Positions 8,425 through 19,864 of a stretch of 36,821 nucleotides of DNA are shown one piece after another. Below the pieces are notes generated by a model that was given only the letters and a program-made list of their open reading frames with translations, did no database searches and had not been told where the DNA came from. Each line of letters begins with the position of its first letter. The stretch's first letter is position 1. Made by a program: the position numbers and the translations under genes. The DNA comes from Pseudomonadota bacterium (GTDB lineage: Bacteria; Pseudomonadota; Alphaproteobacteria; CADEGL01), in contig JAQCGR010000004.1 in the NCBI GenBank assembly GCA_027619995.1, positions 1 through 36,821 on the forward strand, in the 5' to 3' direction.

Positions 8425-9357
8425 CTAGTACTGCTGTTGGGGATCGACCCGGTTCAGGGGGTCTTCGCCCCGCTCGGTCCGCCGGACATTGTCGATGACC
8501 TGTTCGATCACTGTGCGCGGGTCCGACATGCTGGCGACATGGGGGGTCAGGGTGATCTTGGGATGGCGCCAGAACGGATCGCCGGCGGGCAGCGGTTCCT
8601 TGCGGAAGACGTCGAGAACGGCGCCCGAAAGCCGGCCCGAATCGAGGGCGGCGATCAGGTCCTTGTCGACCACATGCGGGCCGCGCCCGACATTGATGAA
8701 ATAGGCCCCCTCGGGCAGCGCGGCGAGCAGTTTGGCATCGACGATATTCTCGGTCTGCGGGGTCAGGGGCAGCAGATTGACCAGGATCTCCGCGCTCTGC
8801 AGGAAGGGGGCGAAGCCCGCTTCGCCGTGGAACGATTCGACCCCCTCCATCCGGCGCGGGGTGCGCGTCCAGCCGGTCACGCGGAATCCCAGGCCGACCA
8901 GCTTTTCCGCGGCGTCGCGGCCCAGGGTGCCGAGGCCCATGATGCCGACGGTGCGGTCGAAGGCGGCCGGCTGCGTCTCGCTCTGCCAGAGACTTTCGCG
9001 CTGGCGCGCCTCGTAGAGCGGCACATGGCGGTGATGGCGCAAGACATAGAGCACGACGTATTCGGTCATGCGCGCGGTCAGGTTGACATCGACCACCCGC
9101 GCGATCGGCACCTGGAGCGGCACTTTGGGATCGCGGAACAGATGGTCCACCCCGGCGCCCAGGGAGATGATGAGCTTCAGGCTCGGCATCGTGGCCAGGA
9201 CTCCCGGATTGGGCTCCCAGACCAGGGCATGGGTGATCTCGGACTTGTCGCCGGGTTCGTCCCAGAGGCGTACCTCGATCTCGGGAGCGCGCTCGCGGAA
9301 GGTGTCCAGCCACCATTGGGTCCGGGCGCTGCCGGATCGGAAGATCAGTACGGGCAT
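8425..9357 (-). CDS. D-2-hydroxyacid dehydrogenase, glyoxylate/hydroxypyruvate reductase A-like (copy 3 of 3)
   Basis: Start MPVLIFRSGSARTQWW aligns with the other two copies; GIMGLGTLGRDAA, NVGRGPHVVDKDLIAALDSG, KEPLP, TPHVAS. Confidence 0.88.
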   Translation of the reverse strand: MPVLIFRSGSARTQWWLDTFRERAPEIEVRLWDEPGDKSEITHALVWEPNPGVLATMPSLKLIISLGAGVDHLFRDPKVPLQVPIARVVDVNLTARMTEYVVLYVLRHHRHVPLYEARQRESLWQSETQPAAFDRTVGIMGLGTLGRDAAEKLVGLGFRVTGWTRTPRRMEGVESFHGEAGFAPFLQSAEILVNLLPLTPQTENIVDAKLLAALPEGAYFINVGRGPHVVDKDLIAALDSGRLSGAVLDVFRKEPLPAGDPFWRHPKITLTPHVASMSDPRTVIEQVIDNVRRTERGEDPLNRVDPQQQY

Positions 9358-9400
9358 GGGCTGTCTTTCTTTCTTGCCGGGAGATGCGCGGGAATGGGCA

Positions 9401-11037
<1,637 letters not shown>

Positions 11038-11041
<4 letters not shown>

Positions 11042-12108
11042 GTCACGGCCTTTCGCGGGTCGAAGGCGTCACGCACCGCTTCGCCGATGAAGACGAGCAG
11101 GGCGATCATCGCCGTGATGACGAAGAAGGCGGTCAGGATCAGCCAGGGGGCCTGGAGGTTGTTCTTGCCCTGCTGGACCAGTTCGCCCAGGGAGGGCGAG
11201 CCGGGCGGCAGGCCGAAGCCGAGAAAGTCGAGAGAGGTCAGCTGGAAGACCGCGCCGACAGCGATGAAGGGCAGGAAGGTGACGGTGGCGACCATGGCAT
11301 TGGGAAAGACATGCTTGAACATGATCACCCGGTTGCTGACGCCGAGCGCGAGGGCCGCGCGGACATAGTCGAAGTTGCGCGCCTTGAGGAATTCGGCGCG
11401 CACAACGGCGACCAGGCCCATCCAGCTGAACAGCAGCATGATGGTGAGGATCGACCAGAAGCTGGGCACGATCACGCTGGCCATGATGATCAGCAGGAAG
11501 AGCACGGGCAGCCCTTCCCAGATTTCGACGAAGCGTTGGAACAGCAGGTCGACCAAGCCGCCGAAATAACCCTGCACGGCGCCCGCCCAGACCCCGACGA
11601 CCGAGCTGAAGACGGTCAGAAGCAGGCCGAACAGGATCGAAATGCGGTAGCCGTAGATGACGCGCGCGAGGACGTCGCGGGCCTGGTCGTCCGTGCCCAA
11701 CCAGTTCGCTGTCGAAGGTGGCGCCGGGGCCGGCACGTCCAGATCCAGGATCACCGTGTCGTAGCTATAGCGGATGATGGGCCAGACCATCCAACCCTTG
11801 TCGTTGATCAGGTCCTGAACGAAGGGGTCGGTGTAATCCGCTTCGGTCGGGAACTCGCCGCCGAAGACGGTTTCCGGATAGGCCTCGAAGATCGGCATGT
11901 AGAAATCGCCGTCATAGGAGACCAGGAAGGGCTTGTCGTTGGCGATGAATTCCGCCGGCAGGGTCACGGCGAAGAGCGCCAGGAAGACCCAGAGCGACCA
12001 GAAGCCCCGCCGGTTGCGGCGGAAATTGTAGAGCCGCCGCCGGGTCAGAGGGGTGACGGTAAAGCCCAGGAAGCGGCGCGGTGCGCTCAAGCTGTCGGCC
12101 CTGGCCAT
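11038..12108 (-). CDS. yejE: ABC transporter permease (YejE-like)
   Basis: MARADSLSAPRRFLGFTVTPLTRRRLYNFRRNRRGFWSLWVFLALF...; oligopeptide permease C family; stop overlaps yejF start (ATGA). Confidence 0.9.
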
Positions 12109-12111
12109 CGC

Positions 12112-13218
12112 CTAGCGCCTCGCCTCGAAATCGATGCGCGGATCGACGAAGACATAGGTCACGTCGCGCAGGATCGCCATGACGAGGCCCAGCAGGGTGA
12201 AGAAATAGAGGGTTCCGAACATCACCGGATAGTCGCGCTGGATCAGCGCCTCCCAGCCGAGCAGCCCGAGCCCGTCGAGGGAGAAGATGATCTCGATCAG
12301 GAAAGCGCCGGTGAACAGGATGCCGATCAGCATGCCGGGGAAGCCGGCGATGACGATGATCATGGCATTGCGGAAGACATGGCCGTAGAGGACGCGCTTT
12401 TCGGTCAGGCCCTTGGCCCGCGCGGTCAGGACATATTGCTGGTTGATCTGATCGAGGAAGGAATTCTTGGTCAGCATGGTCAGGCCGACGAAACCGCCGA
12501 TCACGATGGACAGGATCGGCAAGACCATGTGCCAGAGATAGTCGAGGATCTGATCGTACCAGGGCAGGGCGGCCCAGCCCTCGGACACCAGACCGCGCAG
12601 CGGGAACCACTGGACGAAGCCGCCTCCCGCGAAGAGCACGATCAGCAGGGTGGCGAGCAGGAAACCGGGCGCGGCATAGGCGACGATGATCGCCGTGCTG
12701 GTCCAATAGTCGAAGCGCGTTCCGTCGCGCACGGCCTTGCGGATACCCAGCGGGATCGAGACGAAATAGATGATCAGGGTGCTCCATATCCCGATGGAGA
12801 TGGAGACGGGGAGCTTGTCGATGACCAGCTGCACGACGGGCCGGTCGCGGAAGAAGCTGTTGCCGAAATCGAAGACCAGATAGTCGCCCATCATCTTGAG
12901 GAAGCGCTCGTGCATCGGCTTGTCGAAGCCGTAAAGCGTCTCGATCTCCTTGATGAAGGCGGGGTCCAGCCCGCGCGCGCCGCGGTACTGCGATCCGCCC
13001 TCCCCGCTCCCACTTCCGCCACTCTGGGCGCCGGGCGCGGCATCGCCCTGCGATCCGGTGAAGCGCGCGGTGGAGGAGACGGCCGTGCCCTGGATCTGGG
13101 CGATCAGCTGCTCGACCGGGCCGCCCGGGGCGACCTGCACGATGACGAAATTGACGACCATGATCCCGATCAGGGTCGGGACGATCAGCAACAACCGGCG
13201 GATGATATAGGCGAGCAT
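12112..13218 (-). CDS. yejB: ABC transporter permease (YejB-like)
   Basis: [44 protein letters not shown]... with the long periplasmic insertion typical of YejB. Confidence 0.92.
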   Translation of the reverse strand: MLAYIIRRLLLIVPTLIGIMVVNFVIVQVAPGGPVEQLIAQIQGTAVSSTARFTGSQGDAAPGAQSGGSGSGEGGSQYRGARGLDPAFIKEIETLYGFDKPMHERFLKMMGDYLVFDFGNSFFRDRPVVQLVIDKLPVSISIGIWSTLIIYFVSIPLGIRKAVRDGTRFDYWTSTAIIVAYAAPGFLLATLLIVLFAGGGFVQWFPLRGLVSEGWAALPWYDQILDYLWHMVLPILSIVIGGFVGLTMLTKNSFLDQINQQYVLTARAKGLTEKRVLYGHVFRNAMIIVIAGFPGMLIGILFTGAFLIEIIFSLDGLGLLGWEALIQRDYPVMFGTLYFFTLLGLVMAILRDVTYVFVDPRIDFEARR

Positions 13219-13236
13219 GGCGCGGCGCGGCCCCGC

Positions 13237-15093
13237 CTATTCTGTGTTCAGGGTGGCTTTGCCGGCGGCAACCGCCGCGGCCTTGCGCGGGTCAATCCAC
13301 CACGCGTCGATATCGATGCCGTAGGGCGGAATGATGTTCGGCTGGCCGAACTTGTCCCAATAGGCGATCCGGGTCGTCTGAATATGGTAGTGGGGAATCA
13401 CGTAGTAACTCCACAACAGCACCCGATCGAGGGCGCGGGTCCGCGTGATCAGCGACTCGCGGTCGGGCGCGGCGATCAACAGGTCGATCAACTCGTCGAC
13501 CACCGGATCGTCAATGCCGATCAGGTTGCGCCCGCCGGGCGTTTTGCCCGAGGCGTAGCCCCAGAAATCGCGCTGTTCGTTGCCGGGCGACAGGGACTGG
13601 CCGAAACTGCCGATCGCCATGTCGTAATCGAACTCGTCCATCCGGTTCTGGTACTGGGTCGTGTCCACCGTGCGCACGCTCGTTTCTATGCCCAGCCGTT
13701 TAAGGTTCTGGACGAAGGCGAGGACGATGCGCTCGAAGGTGGGCGAGACGAGGAGGATTTCGAAGGTGAAGGGCTGGCCCGTCGCGTCGCTGCGCAGGGC
13801 GCCGTCCTTCACACGCCATCCGGCCTCGCCGAGCAGGCGGAAGGCCTCGCGCAGATTCCCCCTGATATTGCCGGTGCCGTCGGTCGCGGGCGGTTCGTAG
13901 ACGGTGGTGAAGACCTCGTCTGGGATGCGGCCGCGATAGGGTTCGAGGATTTCCAACTCCGCCGCGCCGGGCAGATTGCGCGCGGCCAGTTCCGAGTTGG
14001 AGAAATAGCTCTTGGTGCGTTCGTACTGGCTGTAGAAGAGGTTGGCGTTGGTCCATTCGAAATCGAAGGCATAGGCCAGGGCCTCGCGCACGCGCTTGTC
14101 GGCGAAGAGCGGGCGGCGGATGTTGAAGATGAAGGCCTGCATGCCCGTCGGGATTTCGTTCGGAATCGCCTCGACCTTGACCAGACCGTCACGCACGGCC
14201 GGGAAGTTGTAGGCGGTCGCCCATTCCTTGGCCGAATTCTCGATGAAGAGATCGGTTGCGCCCGCGCTGAACGCGATCCGCTCGACCGTGCGGTCGCGGT
14301 AATATTCGAAGCGCATCCGGTCGAAATTATAGCGCCCGACATTGACCGGCAGATCGGCGCCCCAATAGTCGGGCACGCGCTCGATCTCGATGCTGCGGCC
14401 CGGATCGACCGCGGCGATCCGGTAGGGCCCGCTTCCCAGGGGCGGCTCCAGGGTCGTCTTGTCGAAGTCCCGGCTTTCCCAATAGTGCTTCGGCAGCACC
14501 GGCAGCTGGCCGATGATGACCGGCAATTCGCGGTTTTCGCCTTCGACGAAGGTGAATTTCACGCCTCGTTCGCCGGTCTGTTCGACCTTGGCGACGCTGG
14601 CGAAATAGTAGCGGTAGAAGGGATGGCCCTTCTCGCGCAGGGTTTCGAAACTCCAGATCACGTCGTCGGGCGTGATCGGCTTGCCGTCATGCCAGCGGGC
14701 CAGTGGGTTGAGGCGAAAGATCGCCCAGGACCGGTCCGCCGGGGTCTCGACCGTCTCGGCGACCAGGCCGTATTCGGTATTGGCCTCGTCATTGGTGCTG
14801 GCCATCAGGGTTTCGAAGACGTAGCTCACCCCGGCCGCCGTCTGCCCCTTCAGGATATAGGGGTTCAGATTGTCGAAATTGCCGATTGCCGAGCGGCGCA
14901 GCAGCCCGCCCTTGGGGGCGTCCGGGTCGACATAGTTGAGATGGGTGAAATCCGGCGGATAGCCCGGCTCGCCGTGGATCGCGATGCCGTGGCTGGGCTT
15001 GGGCTCATCGGCCGCCCGTGCCGCGGGCGACAGACCGGCAATGGCCGTGAAAAGCAGGGCCGCGCAAAAGGAAATCTTGGTTCGCATGGTCAT
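13237..15093 (-). CDS. yejA: Extracellular oligopeptide-binding protein (YejA-like, SBP family 5)
   Basis: Signal peptide-like N terminus then HGIAIHGEPGYPPDFTHLNYVDPDAPKGGLLRRSAIGNFDNLNPYILKG..., ARWHDGKPITPDDVIWSFETLREKGHPFYRYYF. Confidence 0.92.
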   Translation of the reverse strand: MTMRTKISFCAALLFTAIAGLSPAARAADEPKPSHGIAIHGEPGYPPDFTHLNYVDPDAPKGGLLRRSAIGNFDNLNPYILKGQTAAGVSYVFETLMASTNDEANTEYGLVAETVETPADRSWAIFRLNPLARWHDGKPITPDDVIWSFETLREKGHPFYRYYFASVAKVEQTGERGVKFTFVEGENRELPVIIGQLPVLPKHYWESRDFDKTTLEPPLGSGPYRIAAVDPGRSIEIERVPDYWGADLPVNVGRYNFDRMRFEYYRDRTVERIAFSAGATDLFIENSAKEWATAYNFPAVRDGLVKVEAIPNEIPTGMQAFIFNIRRPLFADKRVREALAYAFDFEWTNANLFYSQYERTKSYFSNSELAARNLPGAAELEILEPYRGRIPDEVFTTVYEPPATDGTGNIRGNLREAFRLLGEAGWRVKDGALRSDATGQPFTFEILLVSPTFERIVLAFVQNLKRLGIETSVRTVDTTQYQNRMDEFDYDMAIGSFGQSLSPGNEQRDFWGYASGKTPGGRNLIGIDDPVVDELIDLLIAAPDRESLITRTRALDRVLLWSYYVIPHYHIQTTRIAYWDKFGQPNIIPPYGIDIDAWWIDPRKAAAVAAGKATLNTE

Positions 15094-15881
15094 GAGGCAA
15101 GCAGGGCGAGGGCGGCGTCATGGCTTCGCGCATCGCCGGCGGCCAGCATGCGGCCATCGGAATCGAGGCGCAGCGGTCGGCCGTCCCAATCTGTGATCCG
15201 GCCACCGGCATTCTCGATCACCGGCACCAGCGCGCAATAGTCGAAGGGTTTCAGGCCGGCCTCGGTGTGCAGATCGATATAGCCCGAGGCGAGCAGGCCG
15301 GTGGCGTAGCAATCCGTGCCATAGCGCACCAGCTTGACCGCGTCATGGAGCCGGCGAAAGGCATCGGCATCCGCCCCCCGATACATGTCCGGGCCGGTCG
15401 AGCACAGGGTCGCACGGTCAATGGTGGCGCAGTCCCTCGTTCGTGCCGGCTTGCCGTTATGGGTCGTGCCGCGGCCTCGGGCGCCGATCCAGCGCTCGCC
15501 CAGGGCCGGATGATCGACCACCCCCATGATCGGCACGCCGCCTTGCAGCAGGGCGATAAGTGTGCCGAACAAGGGCACGCCCGAGATGAAGGATTTGGTG
15601 CCGTCGATCGGGTCGATCACCCAGACGAATTCGGCATCCGGGTTCTCCGAGCCGTATTCCTCGCCGACGATGCCGTGACCCGGACAATGCTTACCGATCA
15701 GCTCGCGGATCGCCGTCTCGACCGAGCGGTCCGCGATCGTGACCGGGCTCTCGTCGGGCTTGTCGTCGACCGCAATCGCCGTGCGGAAATAACGCCCGAC
15801 GATCTCACCGCTCGCCGCCGTCATGCGGTCGGCGAGGGCCAGAAAGGCTTCGGGGCAGGGTTCGGCTTGGGCCAGGGTCAT
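15090..15881 (-). CDS. hisN: Inositol monophosphatase family protein, histidinol-phosphatase (HisN)-like
   Basis: GEEYG, VWVIDPIDGTKSFISGVPLFGTLIAL and KPFDYCALVPVIENAGGRITDWDG motifs; ATG at 15881 is more plausible than the ORF-track start, which overlaps the PAS gene. Stop overlaps yejA start. Confidence 0.85.
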   Translation of the reverse strand: MTLAQAEPCPEAFLALADRMTAASGEIVGRYFRTAIAVDDKPDESPVTIADRSVETAIRELIGKHCPGHGIVGEEYGSENPDAEFVWVIDPIDGTKSFISGVPLFGTLIALLQGGVPIMGVVDHPALGERWIGARGRGTTHNGKPARTRDCATIDRATLCSTGPDMYRGADADAFRRLHDAVKLVRYGTDCYATGLLASGYIDLHTEAGLKPFDYCALVPVIENAGGRITDWDGRPLRLDSDGRMLAAGDARSHDAALALLAS

Positions 15882-15957
15882 CGTGGCCGCAGTGTGGACC
15901 ACGGGCCCCGGGTTTTGAAGCCCGGCGAGGGTGCCGGGCGACATGATTTCCGGTGGC

Positions 15958-16455
15958 TCAGGCGGCGGCGACGGATTTGAAGCTGAAGGCGCCCAGAAGA
16001 TGGGTGATCCGCCCGTCGGCGCCGGCCAGCGGCATGAAGACCGAGCGGTAGAGAACGGTGTCGCCGGCGGCGTCGGAGAAGCGGTCCGAATCGGCCAGGG
16101 GCCGGCGCACGGCCGCGGCCGCGGCCAGGACCTGGGCCGTGCGCTCCCGCATCCCGGAGGGCAGGCATTCCCAGACCGTGCGGCCACGGGTGCGGGTGCC
16201 GCACAGGCGCTCGACCTCCTCGCCGCCAAAGGCGACTGTGCCCGCGCTGTGCCCGTCTGAATCCAGCGCGATCAGCACGGCATTGCGGTTGAGGTCTGGC
16301 ATGCGGTCGATGTGGAGCTCCTCGACCGAGGGGCAATCGCGGCCCCCTCGCAAGGAATCCCAATAGGCTAGGGCGGCGCCGGTCGCCCGGCGCTCGGCCG
16401 GCGTGGCGCGTTCTGCCCGTGTGTTCGTTTCGGACGATTCGAAAGCGTAAACCAT
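15958..16455 (-). CDS. PAS domain-containing protein (PAS_5-like)
   Basis: ALAYWDSLRGGRDCPSVEELHIDRMPDLNRNAVLIALD... RLCGTRTRGRTVWECLP...YRSVFMPLAGADGRITHLLGAFSF, resembling the alphaproteobacterial PAS_5 family. Confidence 0.6.
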   Translation of the reverse strand: MVYAFESSETNTRAERATPAERRATGAALAYWDSLRGGRDCPSVEELHIDRMPDLNRNAVLIALDSDGHSAGTVAFGGEEVERLCGTRTRGRTVWECLPSGMRERTAQVLAAAAAVRRPLADSDRFSDAAGDTVLYRSVFMPLAGADGRITHLLGAFSFKSVAAA

Positions 16456-16532
16456 TCAATCCCCCCGCTTGCGGCTGCGATGTCCTGTTCGCAGCGCAAA
16501 GGCTATCCGCCAAGCGTGAAGGAATGGTTTAC
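16447..16532 (-). promoter_or_regulatory. Nested inverted repeats in leader of the PAS gene, outer arm containing the start codon
   Basis: Outer perfect 11-bp arms gtaaaccattc (16447-16457) and gaatggtttac (16522-16532); inner near-perfect arms ttgcggctgcga (16469-16480) and tcgcagcgcaa (16489-16499). Confidence 0.5.
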
Positions 16533-16576
16533 CTTAACGGAATGTCACCCGACCCCCTGTAGGGAGCCGGGCTCGA

Positions 16577-17644
16577 CTATTCCGCGAGACTTTTCAGATA
16601 GGCGATGACGTCGAGGCGGTCGGCTTCCTTCTTGAGGCCGACGAAGGCCATCTTCGTGCCCGGCACCTCGGCCTTGGGATCGGCGAGATAGGTATCCAAA
16701 GTCGCTTCCGTCCAAGTTCCGCCGTGTTCGGTCATGGCCGAGGAATAGCTGTAATCGGCCGCCGATGCGGTGGGCCGGCCGACGATGCCATAGAGGTTGG
16801 GCCCGACTCTGTTGGGTCCGCCCTTCTCGGCGGTGTGGCAGGCCTTGCACTTGCGGAAGACCTTCTCGCCCGCCGCCGGATCGCCGGCGGAAGCTGTCTG
16901 CGCTTCCGCGGGCTTGGTGGGTTCCTGAGCGGGTTCGGCTGCCGCTTCGGGCTTCGCAGGCTCTTCCTGGGATTTGGCCGTGTCGGCGGGCGCCTCGGCG
17001 GCGGCCTCGCCCTCGGCCTTGGCGGCGTCCTGCGCCGGGGCCTCGGCGGTGGCTGCAGGCGCGGGTGCCGCTTCCTCTTTCGGCGCCTCGCTCGTCGTGG
17101 CGACGGGCTCTGGAAGCGGCGCGGGCGAGGCGCTGAGGCTGTGCAGATAGAGCAGCAGGTCGCCGCGCTGATCCGGCTTGCCGATGCCGGCGAGGCTCAT
17201 CTTGGTGCCGGGGACGGCGCCCTTGGGATCTGCGATGAACGCGTCCAGCTTTTCAAGCGTCCAGGGGCCTTCCTGGGCCTTCATCGCATCGGAATAGGCA
17301 AAATCAGCGATGCTGGCATGGGCGCGGCCGACGATATTCCAGAGATTCGGGCCGACCTTGTTGGCGCCGCCCTCTTCGGCGGTATGGCAGGCGCCGCATT
17401 TTTTGAAGACCTTTTCGCCCGCGGCCATATCGCCCTGGGCCAAGCGCACGGCCAGGGGTGTCACCGGCTCGGCCGCTTTCGGCTCGGGCGCGCTTTTGGC
17501 CGCCATCTCGCCATGGGCTTGCGCGGGCTCGTGCCCGCCCTCATCAGTGCTGATGAGGGTGTCGCCGATATGGCCGATTACGATAAGGGCCAGGAGCGCG
17601 GTCAGCCCGGCTCCGACAATCTTGTTGATCTCGAATGTGTTCAT
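16577..17644 (-). CDS. Membrane-anchored di-domain c-type cytochrome
   Basis: N-terminal TM segment (IVGAGLTALLALIVIGHIGDTLI), two CXXCH motifs (CGACH, CKACH), each followed by VGPNLW/YNIVGR and distal Met (PGTKMSLAG, PGTKMAFVG); Ala/Glu/Pro/Lys-rich linker between domains. Confidence 0.92.
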   Translation of the reverse strand: MNTFEINKIVGAGLTALLALIVIGHIGDTLISTDEGGHEPAQAHGEMAAKSAPEPKAAEPVTPLAVRLAQGDMAAGEKVFKKCGACHTAEEGGANKVGPNLWNIVGRAHASIADFAYSDAMKAQEGPWTLEKLDAFIADPKGAVPGTKMSLAGIGKPDQRGDLLLYLHSLSASPAPLPEPVATTSEAPKEEAAPAPAATAEAPAQDAAKAEGEAAAEAPADTAKSQEEPAKPEAAAEPAQEPTKPAEAQTASAGDPAAGEKVFRKCKACHTAEKGGPNRVGPNLYGIVGRPTASAADYSYSSAMTEHGGTWTEATLDTYLADPKAEVPGTKMAFVGLKKEADRLDVIAYLKSLAE

Positions 17645-17918
17645 GACGATCCCTGGGCGGTCCCTTGGGCGGGTCTAGGACAATGAGGACGCGGGGGCCG
17701 ACGACAAGCTCCCCCCTCGCCGGCGCGCGGAACATTAGCCCCATCGCAATTTCGTGTCCACACGGCCGCGGAGCCTGTGATCTCCACGCTTGGAACGGTG
17801 GTTTCCTGGGCCAACGATCAGGAACAACTACAGCTTCTCAACTTCAACCGGAACCAGTATTTTCCTCTACCCGGGATAGGTGGCATTCGCCCCTTCGGGA
17901 TCAACGGAGCATGGTTTC

Positions 17919-18410
17919 ATGAACTCGTGCGTCAAGCGTTTGAATGTGGCGGCACTGGCGATGGTTTTCGCCTTTGCGCTGGGCGGTGCGCAGGCACGGG
18001 CGGGCGACGACGTCGCCGCGGTGATGGCGGCGAGCGACGGGTTCTATGTCGCCCTCAACAAGCTGTTCATGGGCGAGATCGAGCCCATGAAAGCAGTCTG
18101 GTCCCATGCCGAGGACGTGACCTATATGGGCCCGACCGGGCAGCTCGAGCGCGGCTGGACCGCGATCCTCAAGGATTGGGAAGGCCAGGCCGCCATGAAG
18201 CTGGGTGGCAAGGTGGAGCCCGACGACGTCAAGGTCGTCCTGGGCAGCGATATTGCCGTGGTGACCGGTTACGAAGTCGGCGAGAACACCAATGCCAAGG
18301 GCAAGGTCGAAAAATTGAAGCTCAGGGCATCGAGCGTGTACCGTAATGAAGACGGCCAGTGGAAGATGATTGGCCATCAGACCGATCCCCTCCCGTATCT
18401 GGTCAAATAG
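17919..18410 (+). CDS. Secreted NTF2-like/SnoaL (DUF4440-type) protein
   Basis: Signal peptide MNSCVKRLNVAALAMVFAFALGGAQARAGDD followed by ...VYRNEDGQWKMIGHQTDPLP typical of the SnoaL_3/DUF4440 fold. Confidence 0.7.
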   Translation: MNSCVKRLNVAALAMVFAFALGGAQARAGDDVAAVMAASDGFYVALNKLFMGEIEPMKAVWSHAEDVTYMGPTGQLERGWTAILKDWEGQAAMKLGGKVEPDDVKVVLGSDIAVVTGYEVGENTNAKGKVEKLKLRASSVYRNEDGQWKMIGHQTDPLPYLVK

Positions 18411-18420
18411 GACAAATAAA

Positions 18421-18939
18421 ATGCTGTCGGAAAAACAAGAGGCCATGGTGGCGACGTTCGAGAAGCATGTCGCCGCCGAGCTGGAGGGCGACCTCGACAC
18501 GACCATGGCCACGATGAGCGACAACCCCCATCTCCACAATGTGCCGACCATGGTGGGCGGTGTGGGACAGGACGGTGTGCGCGCATTCTATCGGGACCAT
18601 CTTGTCGGCAAGTTCTTTCCGCCGGACGTCAAGATGGAGGGCGTTTCGCGGACGGTCGGCGAAGACCAGATCGTGGATGAGGTTTTCATCACCTTCACCC
18701 ATACGGCCGTCATCGACTGGATGCTGCCCGGCGTGGCGCCGACCGGCAAGCCGGTCGCGGTGGCCGTTGCCGTTGTGGTCGGTTTCAAGGACGGCAAGAT
18801 TACCCACGAACACATATATTGGGATCAGGCCAGCCTTCTGGTGCAGATCGGCCTGCTCGACCCGACCGGCCTGCCCGTGGTCGGGGCGGAGGGTGCGCGC
18901 AAGGTGTTCGACCCGACACTGCCGGCGCGCGACCACTAG
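18421..18939 (+). CDS. NTF2-like/SnoaL-like protein
   Basis: MLSEKQEAMVATFEKHVAAELEGDLDTTMATMSDNPHLHNVPTMVGG...VRAFYRDHLVGKFFPPD...GKITHEHIYWDQASLLVQIGLLDP, SnoaL-like. Confidence 0.7.
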   Translation: MLSEKQEAMVATFEKHVAAELEGDLDTTMATMSDNPHLHNVPTMVGGVGQDGVRAFYRDHLVGKFFPPDVKMEGVSRTVGEDQIVDEVFITFTHTAVIDWMLPGVAPTGKPVAVAVAVVVGFKDGKITHEHIYWDQASLLVQIGLLDPTGLPVVGAEGARKVFDPTLPARDH

Positions 18940-19036
18940 GCGAACTTTTGCCCTACGGGCGGTCCGGGACGGTCTTGCGCCGGTGCGCGATCCGCTATAG
19001 TGCCGGCGTCTTGCGAGACGCTGGAGACGCCGTGCC

Positions 19037-19816
19037 ATGACCGCCCGAAGGGATGCCCAATCCGGCGCGCCGCGCAACCCGCTTGTGGTCGTCCCGGCGC
19101 GCCTCGCTTCGACCCGTCTGCCGAACAAGCCCCTGGCCGAGATCGGCGGCTTGCCGATGATCGTCCAGGTCCTGCGGCGGGCCGAGGAGGCGGAAATCGG
19201 GCCGGTCATCGTCGCCTGCGGGGATGCCGCGATCGCCGAGGCGGTGGCGGCCGCGGGCGGCCGGGCGGTGATGACACGGCCGGACCTTCCGTCGGGCTCC
19301 GACCGGGTCTACGAGGCGGTGCAGCTTTTCGATCCCGACGGCGCCCATGACGCGATCGTCAATGTGCAGGGCGATCTGCCGACGATTCCCCCGGCGGCGG
19401 TGCGCGCCGTGTTCGAGCCGCTGGCCCGCCCCGGGGTCGATATCGCTACCATCGTCGCCGAGATCACTGACCCGGGGGAGCGCGACGACCCCGCCGTGGT
19501 CAAGGCGGTGCTCAGCCTCCGCCCGGGCGAGCGGATCGGCCGCGCCCTCTATTTCAGCCGCTTGGCCGTACCCGGCGGCGACGGGCCGCTTTATCACCAT
19601 ATCGGCTTGTACGCGTACCGGCGGGAAGCCCTGGCTCGGTTCGTCGCCCTGCCGCCCGGCATCTTGGAGCAGCGCGAGAAACTGGAGCAGCTTCGCGCGC
19701 TGGAGGCGGGAATGCGCATCGAGGCGGGTCTCGTTGACACCGTTCCGCTCGGTGTCGATACTCCCGCCGACCTCGCCCGGGCCCGCGCGATCTTCGATGC
19801 CTCGCCGGGCGCCTGA
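19037..19816 (+). CDS. kdsB: 3-deoxy-manno-octulosonate cytidylyltransferase
   Basis: [60 protein letters not shown]. Confidence 0.93.
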   Translation: MTARRDAQSGAPRNPLVVVPARLASTRLPNKPLAEIGGLPMIVQVLRRAEEAEIGPVIVACGDAAIAEAVAAAGGRAVMTRPDLPSGSDRVYEAVQLFDPDGAHDAIVNVQGDLPTIPPAAVRAVFEPLARPGVDIATIVAEITDPGERDDPAVVKAVLSLRPGERIGRALYFSRLAVPGGDGPLYHHIGLYAYRREALARFVALPPGILEQREKLEQLRALEAGMRIEAGLVDTVPLGVDTPADLARARAIFDASPGA

Positions 19817-19864
19817 GCCTCAGACCGGGACGAGTCCAGTCATGAAGAGCCGTATGATCCGTCG

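Noticed and set aside
7509-8498. 329- and 347-aa plus-strand ORFs over the dehydrogenases (7509..8498 and 8398..9441)
   Set aside because: Antisense shadows of the three dehydrogenases; their similarity to each other simply mirrors the paralogy on the real strand.
11311-15240. 1309-aa plus-strand ORF, rich in Asp/Glu/His/Arg/Gln
   Set aside because: Exactly antisense to yejE-yejB-yejA, which have strong family motifs; no recognisable domain. Long open antisense frames are expected from codon bias in GC-rich genomes.
16564-16574. gagccgggctc palindrome after the cytochrome c stop
   Set aside because: 5-bp stem with a 1-nt loop and no T-tract; too weak for a terminator call.
17645-17918. GGAAC motifs upstream of the SnoaL pair as possible EcfG (general stress sigma) promoters
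   Set aside because: No CGTT-type -10 element at the expected 16-17 nt spacing from either GGAAC.
18975-19001. ttgcgc-N15-tatagt possible promoter before kdsB
   Set aside because: Good -10 box, but the spacer is short and the -35 weak; not distinguishable from chance.
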